A stretch of 64,000 nucleotides of DNA from Adenophora triphylla var. japonica (taxonomy: Eukaryota > Streptophyta > Magnoliopsida > Asterales > Campanulaceae), in contig JAFEMH010005390.1 in NCBI GenBank assembly GCA_022495995.1, positions 1-64,000 of the forward strand. The letters are read 5' to 3'. The position numbers and the translations under genes are program-made. A model generated the notes under the pieces. The model searched no databases and was not told the origin of the DNA. It was given only the letters and a program-made list of their open reading frames with translations. Positions 1-10,020 of the stretch are shown piece by piece; the first letter of the stretch is position 1; each line of letters starts with the position of its first letter.

Positions 1-276
1 ACTTCCGAATGAAGGAGTGCGATGATCAATGGGGTATACCCAATTAGGGTGAAATGGGAGCAAAGATCGAGGGTCAAGGACCAAGGATGTTGTCATGGAA
101 GATGTGGAAGGTGGGATTTGATTGGTTGGTATCTCCGGTAAGAGAGGGATTTGTGGAAAGCATGACCCCAAGTGATAGGGATGTCATCGGTCCAAGGTAT
201 CATGGCTGACAACAACGGCCGGATGGGGATGAAAGGTATGAAAGAGGAACATGTCGTTTCTTCAATCCTTTTCCTT
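1..276. other. Unassigned 3' internal part of element A
   Basis: No ORF, RNA gene or LTR boundary is recognisable. By position it should lie between the post-pol ORF and the missing 3' LTR of element A on the minus strand. Confidence 0.3.
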
Positions 277-1239
277 CTATCGCTCTGTTTTCTTCAAGTG
301 GCTATTTGGGGAAGTGAGTTTTTGGAATTGGTTTAGATTTTGAGGAGGTTGGAGGAGTAGGAGATTTGGATGATTTTCTTTCTGTCTTTCTGGGACGGAT
401 AACGGTAGAGATAGGTTCATTGTCACCATCATCATGTTCTGGAGATTTTCTTTTGGCCGGTGAGGGGATCGGTTGAGAGGGCTGAGGTTGATCAGAAACC
501 GGTTTGGGAGCATCGGTTGACTTCTTCTTCTTCGGTTTAGAAGGTTTCTTCTTGGCCGGTTGGACATCGGTTGGAGGAGCAATAGCAGCCGTGGGTTTGG
601 CTTCTCTGAGAATCCTAGCTTGATCAGCCTTGTCAAATGCTTTGACGAATGACTTAGAACAGATGGCTGATTACCAGAAATAGCAAAGATTGATGGGATT
701 CTCATAAGAATTCTACTCATAAGAAGATAGTGAATGGGCTTCACTTTGTTTGATCTAGACAAAGGCTTCTCCTTCTGAAACTTCTTGAAGGCAATCAGAA
801 TGACTCGGTAGATGAAGGAGCACCAATTGAACTTTCTTTGAAGCATAACAGCTGCAATGGCTTCCCATTGTATCATAGTGATACAATGATGGGAACCGGA
901 CCGGCAAATCACACATCGGTCAATTACCACAGCTAAGGCATAGTGAACCGCATCAAGATCGGCTTTCTTGTTTCCTTCACCGGTCACAAAGGGACCGGTT
1001 TCACGAACACTAGCCCAGGCTAACTCCATATCTTTCGAGGTAACAGAAGACGAACCGGTTGAGGGAACGGTTGGGAAAGCATCGGCAATGGAGGTAGGAG
1101 AGAAATCAACAGAAATACCACCAACGGTCGAAGAGATGTGGGACACAACACTGGGCTTCAGATTCTCATCTACTACACCATTGTTGAAGAACTCATTGAC
1201 CAGCTCAAACATAATATCATCATTCCCTTCGGGCATCAA
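277..1239 (-). CDS. Post-pol ORF of element A (possible env-like ORF, degenerate)
   Basis: A 320-codon minus-strand ORF about 1 kb downstream of RNase H. The first ~190 residues look protein-like, with a hydrophobic, Trp/Cys-containing middle. After that the frame becomes an implausible Pro/Arg/Leu-rich string, while another frame reads Lys/Pro-rich text, so I infer a frameshift near residue 195. A possible real start, beginning Met-Ala-Pro-Lys, lies at about 1361-1363 in a different frame, so the N-terminus is also broken. In Sireviruses an ORF in this position is called env-like; I see no clear signal peptide or transmembrane pair. It could instead be another plant retroelement accessory ORF. 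Confidence 0.4.
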   Translation of the reverse strand: MMPEGNDDIMFELVNEFFNNGVVDENLKPSVVSHISSTVGGISVDFSPTSIADAFPTVPSTGSSSVTSKDMELAWASVRETGPFVTGEGNKKADLDAVHYALAVVIDRCVICRSGSHHCITMIQWEAIAAVMLQRKFNWCSFIYRVILIAFKKFQKEKPLSRSNKVKPIHYLLMSRILMRIPSIFAISGNQPSVLSHSSKHLTRLIKLGFSEKPNPRLLLLLQPMSNRPRRNLLNRRRRSQPMLPNRFLINLSPLNRSPHRPKENLQNMMMVTMNLSLPLSVPERQKENHPNLLLLQPPQNLNQFQKLTSPNSHLKKTER

Positions 1240-1363
1240 GAAGGGTAAGAGACCAAAGAAGCAGCTAGCATAGCTCCTGGAGAAGCTTTCCTTCTTCGCA
1301 TTCGAAGAAGCTTGGAAGAATGTAACCTCTGAAGATGTCTTTCTTAGTAGGTTTGGGAGCCAT

Positions 1364-2320
1364 CTGTCAAAAGAGTCAAAGATTAAAACATTCTAAGTTA
1401 GAACACATTTCAAGATAGAAAAATAAATGTGAGTTTGGATCTTGAAAATAGTTCGTGTTCTTCAAGTTGGAAGTATTTAAGAATTTTAGAAAACTTTACC
1501 AGAAAAGATTAAGGTTTGAAGAACACGGAAGAATGAAGATTGTTTGCTTTTGAATGCCCTGAGCTTTTGCAGAGAACAAGAGAATCGGAAAGTTTAAATG
1601 AAAGGTTGATTTTCCTTATAGAGTAGAGAAAGAGGGAAGATGGAGGGGTTTTTGAAATTTCAAAAAACGTTTCAACTGTCTGGCACAAATATTTAAGAAG
1701 ATATTGAACACGATTTTAAATATGAAGGCTTAAAAATAGGTTCGTGTGTGCAGGAGTTAAACCATAATGCAATAATGACAAAAGATAACCTTTTGATATA
1801 TTGGAATGATACGTAAGTTACCTTTTTGATCAAAAAATTTAAATTTGACCAACAATCAAGTACAAAAGGACGATAGTAGGAAGGAGTAGGAACAACTTTT
1901 TGGAGGTGTCAGATAGGGTGGCGGTGAACGGCCGATGTGATTGATGTGACCGATCGGCAAGGGACGCAGCCGGTTAAAATGGATTGTGAATAGTAATTCG
2001 GCCGCAATTCGTCGGTTAGGTAATGAGCGATCGGTAAGGCTTTCTTATAAAGTCACCGCTTGAGGCTTGACCGATCAAAAGGATGATCGGTTAGACAATG
2101 ATCGATTAGGGATGTAAGATTTTCCGGTTAGAAGAGAGTATTTTGCATCGGCTAAGGGCCATTGGTTAAGGATAACTTTTATCGGTTAGGAGTTGTCGGT
2201 TTAGTGGTATCTTGCACACCGCTATATGAACCGGTCAAGAGCACCTGCTAGCACTAGTAATTGAGGCAACACCATCATCGGTAGAGAGCTTACACAAACA
2301 AAGAAAGTTAGCACAATAAA
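1364..2320. other. Spacer between pol and post-pol ORF with CGGTTA-type repeats
   Basis: No ORF of note. From about 1910 to 2260 the motif CGGTTA/CCGATC recurs many times on both strands, the same motif family found in the LTR and gag of element A. It is likely a non-coding part of the retroelement. Confidence 0.45.
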
Positions 2321-3040
2321 TTAACTAATATCAATCATGCCTAGTTCTCCTCTAAGGAATTCAAATCTTTTAATGTCCAATGGTTTTGTCAAAATATCAG
2401 CAAGTTGATAATCAGTATGGACTTTTAAAAGAACAATGTTACCCTTTTCAACGTGATCCTTGAGGAAGTGATATTTGATGTCTATGTGCTTGGTCTTTGA
2501 ATGCATTACAGGATTGTTGGAGACTGATATGGCTGAGGTATTATCACAATAGATAGGACATACTTCTTGAGGGATTTCATAGTCCACTAGATGTTGCTTC
2601 ATCCAAAGGATTTGTGAACAGCAACTCCCAGCGGCTATGTACTCAGCTTTAGTCGTAGAAGTGGAAATTGATGCTTGTTTCTTGCACGACCAGGAAACCA
2701 ATCGGTTACCTAGAAATTGACAAGTTCCACTGGTACTTTTCCTGGTGATCCTACAAGCTGCAAAATCAGCATCTGAATAGCTAATTAGTGTGAATGATGA
2801 ATCTTTTGGATACCACAAACCTAAGTTAGCAGTTCCTACAAGATATCTAATAATTCTTTTAACAGCTTGTAAATGAGATTCTCTAGGGTCAGCTTGAAAT
2901 CTAGCACATACACATATGACAAACATGATATCTGGCCTACTAGCGGTTAAGTAAAGTAGAGATCCTATCATACCTCGGTAGAGTGTCATATCTACTTTCT
3001 TACCGGACTCATCTTTGTCTAGGTGTACATTTGTGGCCAT
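2321..3040 (-). CDS. Element A RNase H domain
   Basis: A 239-residue C-terminal piece of a copia polyprotein: the end of the RT connection (SLLYLTASRPDIMF) then RNase H, which degrades the RNA strand of the RNA:DNA hybrid. Visible signatures are YSDADFAA, the TKAEYIAA block, a YCDNTSAI aspartate block, the SKTKHIDIKYHF helix and DILTKPLD near the end. It is in the same frame as the RT piece at 3050-3523, separated by a single in-frame stop. It ends at a natural-looking terminator. Confidence 0.88.
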   Translation of the reverse strand: MATNVHLDKDESGKKVDMTLYRGMIGSLLYLTASRPDIMFVICVCARFQADPRESHLQAVKRIIRYLVGTANLGLWYPKDSSFTLISYSDADFAACRITRKSTSGTCQFLGNRLVSWSCKKQASISTSTTKAEYIAAGSCCSQILWMKQHLVDYEIPQEVCPIYCDNTSAISVSNNPVMHSKTKHIDIKYHFLKDHVEKGNIVLLKVHTDYQLADILTKPLDIKRFEFLRGELGMIDIS

Positions 3041-3049
3041 TGGAGTGCT

Positions 3050-3523
3050 TTAAGGATGAGCGGAATCAAGACCAAATTTCTTGATAAGATCTTTGGTATA
3101 TTTGGCTTGGTTGATGAAAATACCTTCTAGGGTTTGCTTGACTTGAAGTCCAAGGAAAAATGTTAGCTCACCCATCATGCTCATCTCAAATTTGCTCTTC
3201 ATAAGCTTCTCAAATCTCTTGCATAATTTTTCGTTAGTAGATCCAAAAATAATGTCATCAACATATATTTGAACTAACAATGAATGTCCATTATGCTTTG
3301 CAATGAATAAAATGGTGTCGATTTTACCTCGTTCGAACTTCTCACTAAGTAAGAATTTGGAGAGAGTTTCATACCATGCTCGAGGTGCTTGCTTGAGGCC
3401 ATACAAAGCTTTATTCAATTTGTAGACATGATTAGGCTTCTTGGAATCTTCAAATCCTGGAGGTTGTTCTACATATACAAGATCTTGAAGTTCCCCGTTG
3501 AGAAAGGCACTTTTCACGTCCAT
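3050..3523 (-). CDS. Element A reverse transcriptase core
   Basis: This piece contains the copia RT start [12 protein letters not shown], the Tyr-Gly-Leu-Lys-Gln-Ala-Pro-Arg motif, and the catalytic YVDDIIFGS box about 90 residues in. It copies element RNA into cDNA in the virus-like particle. A frameshift separates it from the RT N-terminal piece at 3514-3981, and a single stop codon separates it from RNase H. Confidence 0.9.
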   Translation of the reverse strand: MDVKSAFLNGELQDLVYVEQPPGFEDSKKPNHVYKLNKALYGLKQAPRAWYETLSKFLLSEKFERGKIDTILFIAKHNGHSLLVQIYVDDIIFGSTNEKLCKRFEKLMKSKFEMSMMGELTFFLGLQVKQTLEGIFINQAKYTKDLIKKFGLDSAHP

Positions 3524-3981
3524 TTGATATAGCTTAAACTCTTTTTGTAGGCCGTATAGGCAAGAAATAACCTAATGGCTTCTAATCTAGCTACGGGAGC
3601 AAAAGTCTCATCATAGTCTATGCCTTCTTCCTGTCTATATCCTTTTGCCACTAATCTAGCCTTATTTCTTGTAATTTTTCCAGACTCATCCAAATTATTC
3701 CTATAAACCCATTTCGTTCCAATCATTGTTTGATCACAAGGTCTAGGCACTAATTCCCAAACTTTACATCTATCAAACTGGTTAAGCTCTTCTTGCATAG
3801 CTTCTACCCAGCTGGGGTCATCAAGTGCTTCTTCAGTCTTCTTTGGTTCAATGTTGGAGACCATAGCAGAGGAAAATAATCCATGTTGATCCTCCATGTT
3901 TCTTAATTGGCCTCTAGTCATTCTAGGTCCAAAGACATCACCAATCACATTTTCCAAAGGGTGATCTCTAACTGTTCTCAC
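3514..3981 (-). CDS. Element A reverse transcriptase N-terminal part
   Basis: The ORF has the copia RT entry motifs: [12 protein letters not shown], then [44 protein letters not shown]. These precede the RT palm in all copia elements. The reading frame is lost at its end, where the next motif (MDVKSAF) is one frame away, so this is a real frameshift. Upstream, 3990-4280 is the variable IN-RT linker, in a further broken frame. Confidence 0.85.
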   Translation of the reverse strand: MRTVRDHPLENVIGDVFGPRMTRGQLRNMEDQHGLFSSAMVSNIEPKKTEEALDDPSWVEAMQEELNQFDRCKVWELVPRPCDQTMIGTKWVYRNNLDESGKITRNKARLVAKGYRQEEGIDYDETFAPVARLEAIRLFLAYTAYKKSLSYIKWT

Positions 3982-4282
3982 TTCCCTAGGTAGATCTTGC
4001 CTGACCGATTCTTGTCTTAGGTTTTCTAATGGAGGAGTAGAATAGGCTAAGGGAGGTGTGACTGGTTGGGGAGATCGGTTAGGTGAGGGTGATGCAGACT
4101 GATGGTGATCGGTAAGTGGAGAGGGAAATGGTAAGTTGATGGGTGAAATTGGTTCAGATTTAGGTGGTGAATTAGGAGTGGTAATATGAGGACCAATGAG
4201 ATGGATCGGTTAAGGGAATTTGAACATTGGAATGTCTAACCGATTGAGGAAAGAAGGAGTCATCAACTAGGTCTCTACAAAG

Positions 4283-4915
4283 TTACACCACTAGAGGCCG
4301 AAGGCCGAGCCGGAGGTTGATTTGCGTTGGAGCCGTAGACTGATTAGAATTTTGATTACTTGTTTCACCTGCCTCAAAATCACCAGAACTATCAGTACTA
4401 TTTGGAGCCTTATCAGACTCTAGCAAATCAAATTCATCAAAAGTAACATGAACAGATTCAACAATTTTTAACAATCGATTATTAAAAACTCTAAATGCCT
4501 TACTGTGCTTGGCGTATCCCACAAAGATACCTTCATCAGTTTTTTCATCAAATTTACCTCGGCGCTCTTTACCATTGTAAAGTACATAGCATTTGCAGCC
4601 GAAGATCTTGAAGAAACCAATGTTGGGAATTCTGCCACGCCAAAGCTCATAAGGGGTCTTGTTGTGAAACTTGTTGACTAATGATCTATTCTGGGTGATG
4701 CATGTTGTATGGATAGCTTTGGCCCAAAAATACTTGGGAAGCCTAGCTTCGGATATCATTGTTTTTCCAGCTTCGATCAAAGTCCTGTTCTTTCTCTCAA
4801 CTACACCATTTTGTTGCGGTGTACCAGCAGCTGAGAAATTATGATCTATTCCATGATCATCACAGTACTGAGCGATTCCATTATTTTTGAACTCCGTTCC
4901 ATTATCTGATCTCAT
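4283..4915 (-). CDS. Element A integrase C-terminal half
   Basis: The ORF starts at MRSDNGTEF, the second catalytic aspartate region of the DDE integrase, followed by GTPQQNGVVERKNRTL with the catalytic glutamate, TPYELWRGRIPN, the FGCKCYVL block and IFVGYAKHSKAFRVFN, the copia-specific C-terminal module. The upstream part (4988-5803) is in the same frame and separated only by one nonsense codon, so the two are one broken integrase. Confidence 0.88.
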   Translation of the reverse strand: MRSDNGTEFKNNGIAQYCDDHGIDHNFSAAGTPQQNGVVERKNRTLIEAGKTMISEARLPKYFWAKAIHTTCITQNRSLVNKFHNKTPYELWRGRIPNIGFFKIFGCKCYVLYNGKERRGKFDEKTDEGIFVGYAKHSKAFRVFNNRLLKIVESVHVTFDEFDLLESDKAPNSTDSSGDFEAGETSNQNSNQSTAPTQINLRLGLRPLVV

Positions 4916-4987
4916 ACTGATGATGTCACACTCCTTTTGGGTTTGAAGTAGACGGAAAAGTCTGGTGGCAACTTCATAGGTATCATC

Positions 4988-5803
4988 TTATGTGGCAAAA
5001 GTCTCCACCCAGGTATATCTTGAGAAGTCGTCTACAACAACCAAAGCATATCTGCTGCCCCCTAAACTGGCAGTAGTTGTGGGGCCAAACAGATCCATAT
5101 GTAGCAACGGGAGGCATCTAGAAGTGGACATGCATGGCTTGCTGTGGAATGATTCTTTATGCTGTTTTCCTAACTGGCAGGCTCTGCATTTCCTTTCATG
5201 AATAGCAGACACTTGAGGTAGGCCGGCAACTAGATTTTGATTAGCCAGCTTGGATAGGTATTTGAAATTCAAGTGACTGAGTCTCTTATGCCATAGCCAG
5301 GAGTTCTCACTGATGTTCTTAGCTACAAAACAAACATTAGTAACATTCGAAACATTGTTTAAATCTATAGCATATACGTTACCTTTTCTGTATCCAGTGA
5401 GAAGTGTTTCACCTATAGCAATGTCTTTCACATAGCAATTGGAAGAATTGAAAACACAATGCATACCTTTATCACAGAATTGTGATATAGAGAGAAGGTT
5501 ATGTTTCAGACCATCCACCAAAGATACCTTCTGTACAATAACTGTACCTCTTTTGATGGATCCACGATCAATAATTTTACCCTTTGCGTTGTCACCAAAG
5601 ACAACTGGAGGACCAGATGCTTCTTCCAGATCGGTGAGGAGATCAGCATGTCCAGTCATATGCCTAGAGCATCCATTGTCCATAATCCAAACATCCTTAC
5701 CGACATCGGTTGAGGCCATTAAGCATTCCTGAAATAAAATAGTAAGCTTATGGTCCCCCTTATTCTTTCGGGTCCAAAGAGTTAGTTCCTCTTTGGCAGC
5801 CAT
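4988..5803 (-). CDS. Element A protease, GAG-pre-integrase and integrase N-terminal half
   Basis: Domains in order: aspartic protease around VWIMDNGCSRHMTG (residues ~40-53), the pre-integrase zinc-binding region with WHKRLSHLNFKYL and CRACQLGKQHKESFH (~165-215), then the start of the integrase core LLHMDLFGPTTT and VVVDDFSRY. The protease active site is normally D(S/T)G; here it reads DNG, so the enzyme is probably inactive. The ORF stops at 4988 but continues in frame into 4283-4915. A frame change lies at 5780-5805. Confidence 0.87.
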   Translation of the reverse strand: MAAKEELTLWTRKNKGDHKLTILFQECLMASTDVGKDVWIMDNGCSRHMTGHADLLTDLEEASGPPVVFGDNAKGKIIDRGSIKRGTVIVQKVSLVDGLKHNLLSISQFCDKGMHCVFNSSNCYVKDIAIGETLLTGYRKGNVYAIDLNNVSNVTNVCFVAKNISENSWLWHKRLSHLNFKYLSKLANQNLVAGLPQVSAIHERKCRACQLGKQHKESFHSKPCMSTSRCLPLLHMDLFGPTTTASLGGSRYALVVVDDFSRYTWVETFAT

Positions 5804-5973
5804 ACCTGGCCATCACCTGAGCTTTTAGACTCAGTGGGTCCAGATAGGTGTTTCAAGAGGCATTCATAAGCCTTGTGACCAATATAACCACAATTTGTAC
5901 ATTTATTAGAAAATGGCTGAGAGGGTTTAGATGAGCTGATGTTCAATTTAGCCAAAGCTTCGGAGGAGTTCAC
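5782..5973 (-). CDS. Element A gag/pol junction with second zinc knuckle
   Basis: A short ORF with a CX2CX4HX4C knuckle (CTNCGYIGHKAYEC) at residues ~24-37. It is in the same frame as the upstream gag ORF (5992-8100), from which one stop codon separates it. A second CCHC knuckle far downstream of the first is unusual for plain copia elements and fits the enlarged Sirevirus-type gag. Confidence 0.7.
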   Translation of the reverse strand: MNSSEALAKLNISSSKPSQPFSNKCTNCGYIGHKAYECLLKHLSGPTESKSSGDGQVWLPKRN

Positions 5974-5991
5974 CGATTGAGCGTAAACAGA

Positions 5992-8100
5992 TCATTTGGG
6001 GACGAAGGTGATGGAATTACCTTTGTTAGCCGGTTGCTTAGGTTTAGGAAAGCCTTTACCGGTTGGGAAGTCCTTACCGGTTGGATGACCGGTGACAGTT
6101 GTCTTACCGGTTACTCCTTTACCGGTTGGGGCTGCCTTACCGATAGCAGTTTCTTGACCTGCAACCTGATCAACAATTTTAATTCCACCTTTGCTGTCTC
6201 CATCACTAAGTGGGACATATTGTCCTAACTCAGGATCAGCTACCTCGGTCCATTGGGATTTGTTCTTCTCAATCTTGGCCTTCATCTGTTCCTGAATTTT
6301 GGGATATGTATGTGGAACAACACTGAAAGGTCTAGTTAACTCTCTATTAATCAATTTGGATTGAGCATCATCAAATTTACCCATCAAGTTCTCAATGACA
6401 GACTTGGTAACCGGTTTGTCATAGCTGTCTTTTTCCTTACTGCTGGAGGTAAAGCTTATTCCAGTTGTTACATCTCGGTTAGGAGATATCTGATCTTGAA
6501 TGATAGTATCCATAGCAGCTCGGGATTTTGAAAATATGTCTATGGTTTTTGAAAGAGAGTTATTTCTTAACACTAGATCAACAATTTGACAAACAGATAT
6601 ATTTAGTCTCTCAGTGAGTTCTTGATTATCTTTCTTCAACTGATCAGACTCTAGCTTACTTTCTTTCAAAAAATTTATTTCAGCTTTCAAGGAATCATTT
6701 TCAGTAGTGATCTTTTTAAAACTAGCAGCCATAATTTTGTGAGCTTCATTTAATTTTTCAAAATCTGAGAAGAGCTCATTCATCACCTCTGCCATTTCAG
6801 ACTTTGACATATTTGGCATAGGGTCAACGGTAGGCTGAGAGGGAGAGGGTGATGGTTCAAAATTTGGTATTGATGATATCGGTTGAGGGCTCGACTCGGT
6901 TAGGGGCTTTAAGAAGTGAATCGGTCGGGTATCAAGCGTCGGTTGATGAGAGGTGATCGATAAGGCTTGAGCTTGATAGGTCTGTTGAGTTGGTTGCATC
7001 AGTGGTTTGAGAGTGGGCATGGTTTTACACTGACCGTAAAGAGATCCACCTATGTTCTGAATTTTGAAATTATAAGGGTTACCTTCATCTGACTTGGAAA
7101 TAGGAATGGGTTCGTTAAAGTAGGTCAAGGGAGATCTCCTAGGTAGGATCTGGTCATTATAAGATGAGTGTTCATTGGAGTTGGGGTGTCTGTAGATAGG
7201 TGACTGCAAGGAGATGGGTTTATCATCGGTTCCATCAATAGCAACAAAACTGACATCAGCTTCTTCGTCTATGTCAGCATCCTCATTTTTAGAGTCAGTC
7301 TCGAACCAAACTGGCATAGCTTTTTCAGTTCCATCTTCGGCAACTAAGCTCTTAGATTTAGATCTAGGGAATTTCTTGAATGGTTTCTTCCTCAAAAATT
7401 CATACTTAGGTTGAGGACATTTGGAGGCAAAATGACCGGGTTTTCTACAATTGTAACACACAAGCTCACCTTGGGCATTCTTTCCGTCGGTTGAGGTTGA
7501 GGTTTGGCCTTTCTTTTGGAAGTTCCCAGATCTTTGGAATGATGAGGATTTGGGTTGGAAGGATTTGCTGTGTGCTTGTTGGGATCTCTTAAAATCTTTG
7601 AACTTTTTATAGTTTCTAGCGAAGGCAGCAAATTCATCTTCTTCCTCAAAAATCACACTAGATGGTGTATTGGTTTGAGTTGGTTGAGGCTGAGAGATTG
7701 AGGGAGAGTCATTGGTAGTAGTTTGGCTGGTAAACATAGAAGAACCAGGGAAGATCTCAGTCTGAGATGGCAGAGATAGATTTTTAAATTGTTTTTGAAC
7801 TCTACTCGGTAGGTTGAGCTCTTCCTCATATAAAAACAAAGTAGACACAATGTTCTGGATATGAGTAACGTTCAAAACACGGCATTCTTTCAAAATAGCA
7901 ACCTTTACATGCCACAAGTCTCCAAGAGAATTTAGGAATCTCATGTTTAGGTCTTTCATAGTGTAAACTCTACCTAAAGATGCACAAGAATTACTCACCT
8001 CGCAGAAGCGGTCGTACGTTTCCTTTAGTGTCTCATTTGGATTCTTCTTGAAGGACTCAAACTCAGCAATGCTTTTGTAGAGTCTGTTGTCCTTGGCCAC
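5992..8100 (-). CDS. Element A gag, main part with CCHC knuckle
   Basis: A 702-codon ORF. The start matches a retrotransposon gag domain (ETYDRFCEVSNSCASLG, then VTHIQNIVSTLFLYEEEL). A zinc knuckle CYNCRKPGHFASKC lies near residue 215. Then comes a long low-complexity and coiled-coil section (EINFLKESKLESDQLKKDN near residue 480) and a Gly/Thr/Lys-Pro repeat tail near residues 655-695 built from PTGK/VTGK units encoded by ACCGGT. It is in frame with the 8134-8526 piece; one TAG separates them. It forms the nucleocapsid of the virus-like particle. Confidence 0.85.
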   Translation of the reverse strand: MAKDNRLYKSIAEFESFKKNPNETLKETYDRFCEVSNSCASLGRVYTMKDLNMRFLNSLGDLWHVKVAILKECRVLNVTHIQNIVSTLFLYEEELNLPSRVQKQFKNLSLPSQTEIFPGSSMFTSQTTTNDSPSISQPQPTQTNTPSSVIFEEEDEFAAFARNYKKFKDFKRSQQAHSKSFQPKSSSFQRSGNFQKKGQTSTSTDGKNAQGELVCYNCRKPGHFASKCPQPKYEFLRKKPFKKFPRSKSKSLVAEDGTEKAMPVWFETDSKNEDADIDEEADVSFVAIDGTDDKPISLQSPIYRHPNSNEHSSYNDQILPRRSPLTYFNEPIPISKSDEGNPYNFKIQNIGGSLYGQCKTMPTLKPLMQPTQQTYQAQALSITSHQPTLDTRPIHFLKPLTESSPQPISSIPNFEPSPSPSQPTVDPMPNMSKSEMAEVMNELFSDFEKLNEAHKIMAASFKKITTENDSLKAEINFLKESKLESDQLKKDNQELTERLNISVCQIVDLVLRNNSLSKTIDIFSKSRAAMDTIIQDQISPNRDVTTGISFTSSSKEKDSYDKPVTKSVIENLMGKFDDAQSKLINRELTRPFSVVPHTYPKIQEQMKAKIEKNKSQWTEVADPELGQYVPLSDGDSKGGIKIVDQVAGQETAIGKAAPTGKGVTGKTTVTGHPTGKDFPTGKGFPKPKQPANKGNSITFVPK

Positions 8101-8133
8101 TTGATCTCCTTTAAAGTATCTGAGTAGACTCTG

Positions 8134-8526
8134 CTATACTTGTTGAGCAGTCTCATAGCATTGTACTTGTTTGTATAGTCTGTCATCAAGTCCGGAGGTT
8201 ATGATGTGCAAAGCTTTTCTGTCCAAGGAATCACAAAGTTTGTCATCCTCAGTCCACTCTTCATGTGGTTTTGGCACATAAGTTTCATAAACCTCAAAAT
8301 CTTGTTCAGACGCTCTATCTGCATGATCCATGAGAGGAGTTTTGGGTGCTCTAGTTGCAAGATTGATTTTTAAGGGTGTCATTGGACCATCTCTGACTAC
8401 AGTGGTTAACCTATCATCTATTGAGTCCAAGTACCGCATGATCCTGTTTTTCCATACTGGAAATTCGTTTTCGTTCAACATGGGAACAGTTGCCAAGTTG
8501 TATGTTTGCATGATTTTTTCTGCCAT
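8134..8526 (-). CDS. Element A gag N-terminus
   Basis: A 130-codon ORF starting MAEKIMQTYNLATVPMLNEN, with the copia gag motif FPVWKNRIMRYLDSIDDRL and the later helix CDSLDRKALHIITSGL. The ATG lies ~60 nt downstream of the primer-binding site, which supports this start. The stop at 8134 is a single nonsense codon; the frame continues unbroken into 5992-8100. Confidence 0.85.
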   Translation of the reverse strand: MAEKIMQTYNLATVPMLNENEFPVWKNRIMRYLDSIDDRLTTVVRDGPMTPLKINLATRAPKTPLMDHADRASEQDFEVYETYVPKPHEEWTEDDKLCDSLDRKALHIITSGLDDRLYKQVQCYETAQQV

Positions 8527-8583
8527 TTTGGAATTGGCAATTCAAGCGGTTAAGCTTGGAAAAATGGTTTTCGAAAATTGTTA

Positions 8584-8595
8584 GCTTTGATACCA
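8584..8595 (-). promoter_or_regulatory. Primer-binding site of element A
   Basis: On the minus strand TGGTATCAAAGC follows the LTR end after 2 nt. It resembles the complement of the tRNA-iMet 3' end (usual plant site TGGTATCAGAGC) with one mismatch, and primes minus-strand cDNA. Confidence 0.8.
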
Positions 8596-8597
8596 AT

Positions 8598-10020
8598 TGT
8601 TAGGTCCCAAATGGTAGGAATCAGGCTAGAGGGGGGGGGTAAATAGCCTGTTAAAACTTTTTACTTAAACTCATTTAATCATTGATAATATTAAGTTGAA
8701 CTTGTTAACCGGTTATAAAAGTTTTAGGCAGCGGAGAGTCGGTTAAAAGAACAAATCAAACTAAAGTTAAAATCTCATGCAACCTGGCCAAATTTCATTT
8801 CCAAGTAGGACAAAAAAGTTGTGCAGTAAGTAGAATCAATAGGTTGTGACCGGTTGAGAGAATGTCAACCAGTTACAACTACACAATAAATAAACAAACA
8901 CACAGAAGAATGACACATTGTTTGAAGAGGTTCACAGTGTTAAATAACTGCTACGTCCTCTACCAAGTTTGGTCAGAACTTGGATTTGTGAAAGTGCACT
9001 GCAATTAATGGTTCTTACCTATTACAAGTTGCAAGCCAATGATTGAAGGCTGCAAAACTAAAGATGACCACTAACGGATCGTGCTACAATAAAGACCGGG
9101 TGTTTTCTAGAGATGTGCTCACAAGTTGAGCTGATTTCTCTAGGGTGTTGTGTGTGAATCAATCAATGTGTTCCATTGGTAGTCTAATGAAGGAACACTA
9201 CAGCATTGATTGAGGTGCTCAGTGTATAAGTCCTACAGAGATGTCTAGTGGTAGAAGGGACTTGTATTGAATGCCTTAAACTATGGAGTTTGCAGGTTGG
9301 TAGTTCAAAGCAACTCACTCTCAAGAATCATAAATGCACCAACCTTCTTCAATGCTCCAGGGAAGCTATTTATAATGAACTTTGAATGAAGGAGCCGTTG
9401 TCTTAGAAGAGGTTGCAATGATGACTTGATCAGGCAGGCCTTTGAATGGGATGATCTTTGCATTTAATGTCTGGGATAGGAGAGAGAAGATTTTCCTTGA
9501 AAATTTGAATGGATGTGAGTACTGGTCATTTTGACAATCCATTTTGAGTATCTGACAGCCGCAGGAATGTCACTTCAGCGTCCATTCAGCATGCTTGCTT
9601 TACCAACTTTAGCTAAAGTAGATTGCTGGGTAGTTGGAAGCAATAAATGCTTCGGTTAGGCTAAGCTGGTGGAAGCTTGTTGAGAAAGTCTTAACCGGCA
9701 AGAGAGGAGACATAACCTGTGAAGGTTACATCAGCTAGGTAGGGAAGACCGGTTAGGTAGGCATACCGGTTGAGTGATCAACCGGTTAGGTAACTCTACC
9801 TCGGTAACTCATGCATTAAAACAAAGGGGCAAATCTTCATGTCTTCAAGTCTTCAAAGTCTTGAGAAAATTACATGATTTAAAACACTGGCACTAGCACT
9901 AAGGGGACCTATCATACATAGAAAAATTCTATTTGGTCTAATTAAAATTAGGGATCCACACTAATGCTTGTTGTGATTGGGATTAAGCAATTCTAAACTT
10001 AAACATATATTTGACTAACA
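8598..10020 (-). repeat. 5' LTR of element A (1423 bp)
   Basis: Bounded by TGTTAG at 8598 and CTAACA at 10020, a 6-bp terminal inversion, with the primer site adjacent. AACCGGTT-like palindromes cluster near 8707-8875 and 9747-9805, at about 16-19 bp spacing in the second cluster. Palindromic LTR repeats are known in Sireviruses. The promoter should lie here, on the minus strand. Confidence 0.85.

Larger units (their letters stand above)
1..10020 (-). mobile_element. Sirevirus-like Ty1/copia retrotransposon A, 3' LTR outside window
   Basis: On the minus strand the order is 5' LTR (8598-10020), tRNA-iMet-type primer site, large gag with two zinc knuckles, protease, integrase, reverse transcriptase, RNase H, a spacer and a further ORF after pol. 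Protease-IN-RT-RH order defines Ty1/copia. A long gag, a long LTR and an ORF after pol fit the Sirevirus (SIRE/Maximus) lineage, which is known for env-like ORFs. Several in-frame stops and about three frameshifts make it non-autonomous. It interrupts a Helitron repeat at 10020/10021. The lineage is inferred from architecture, not from a tree. Confidence 0.8.

Noticed and set aside
968..1273. Plus-strand ORF of 101 codons
   Set aside because: Shadow of the minus-strand post-pol ORF; no motif.
8584..8595. tRNA gene at the TGGTATCA sequences (also 12229, 19089, 37607)
   Set aside because: They are 12-nt primer-binding sites complementary to tRNA-iMet; no cloverleaf around them.
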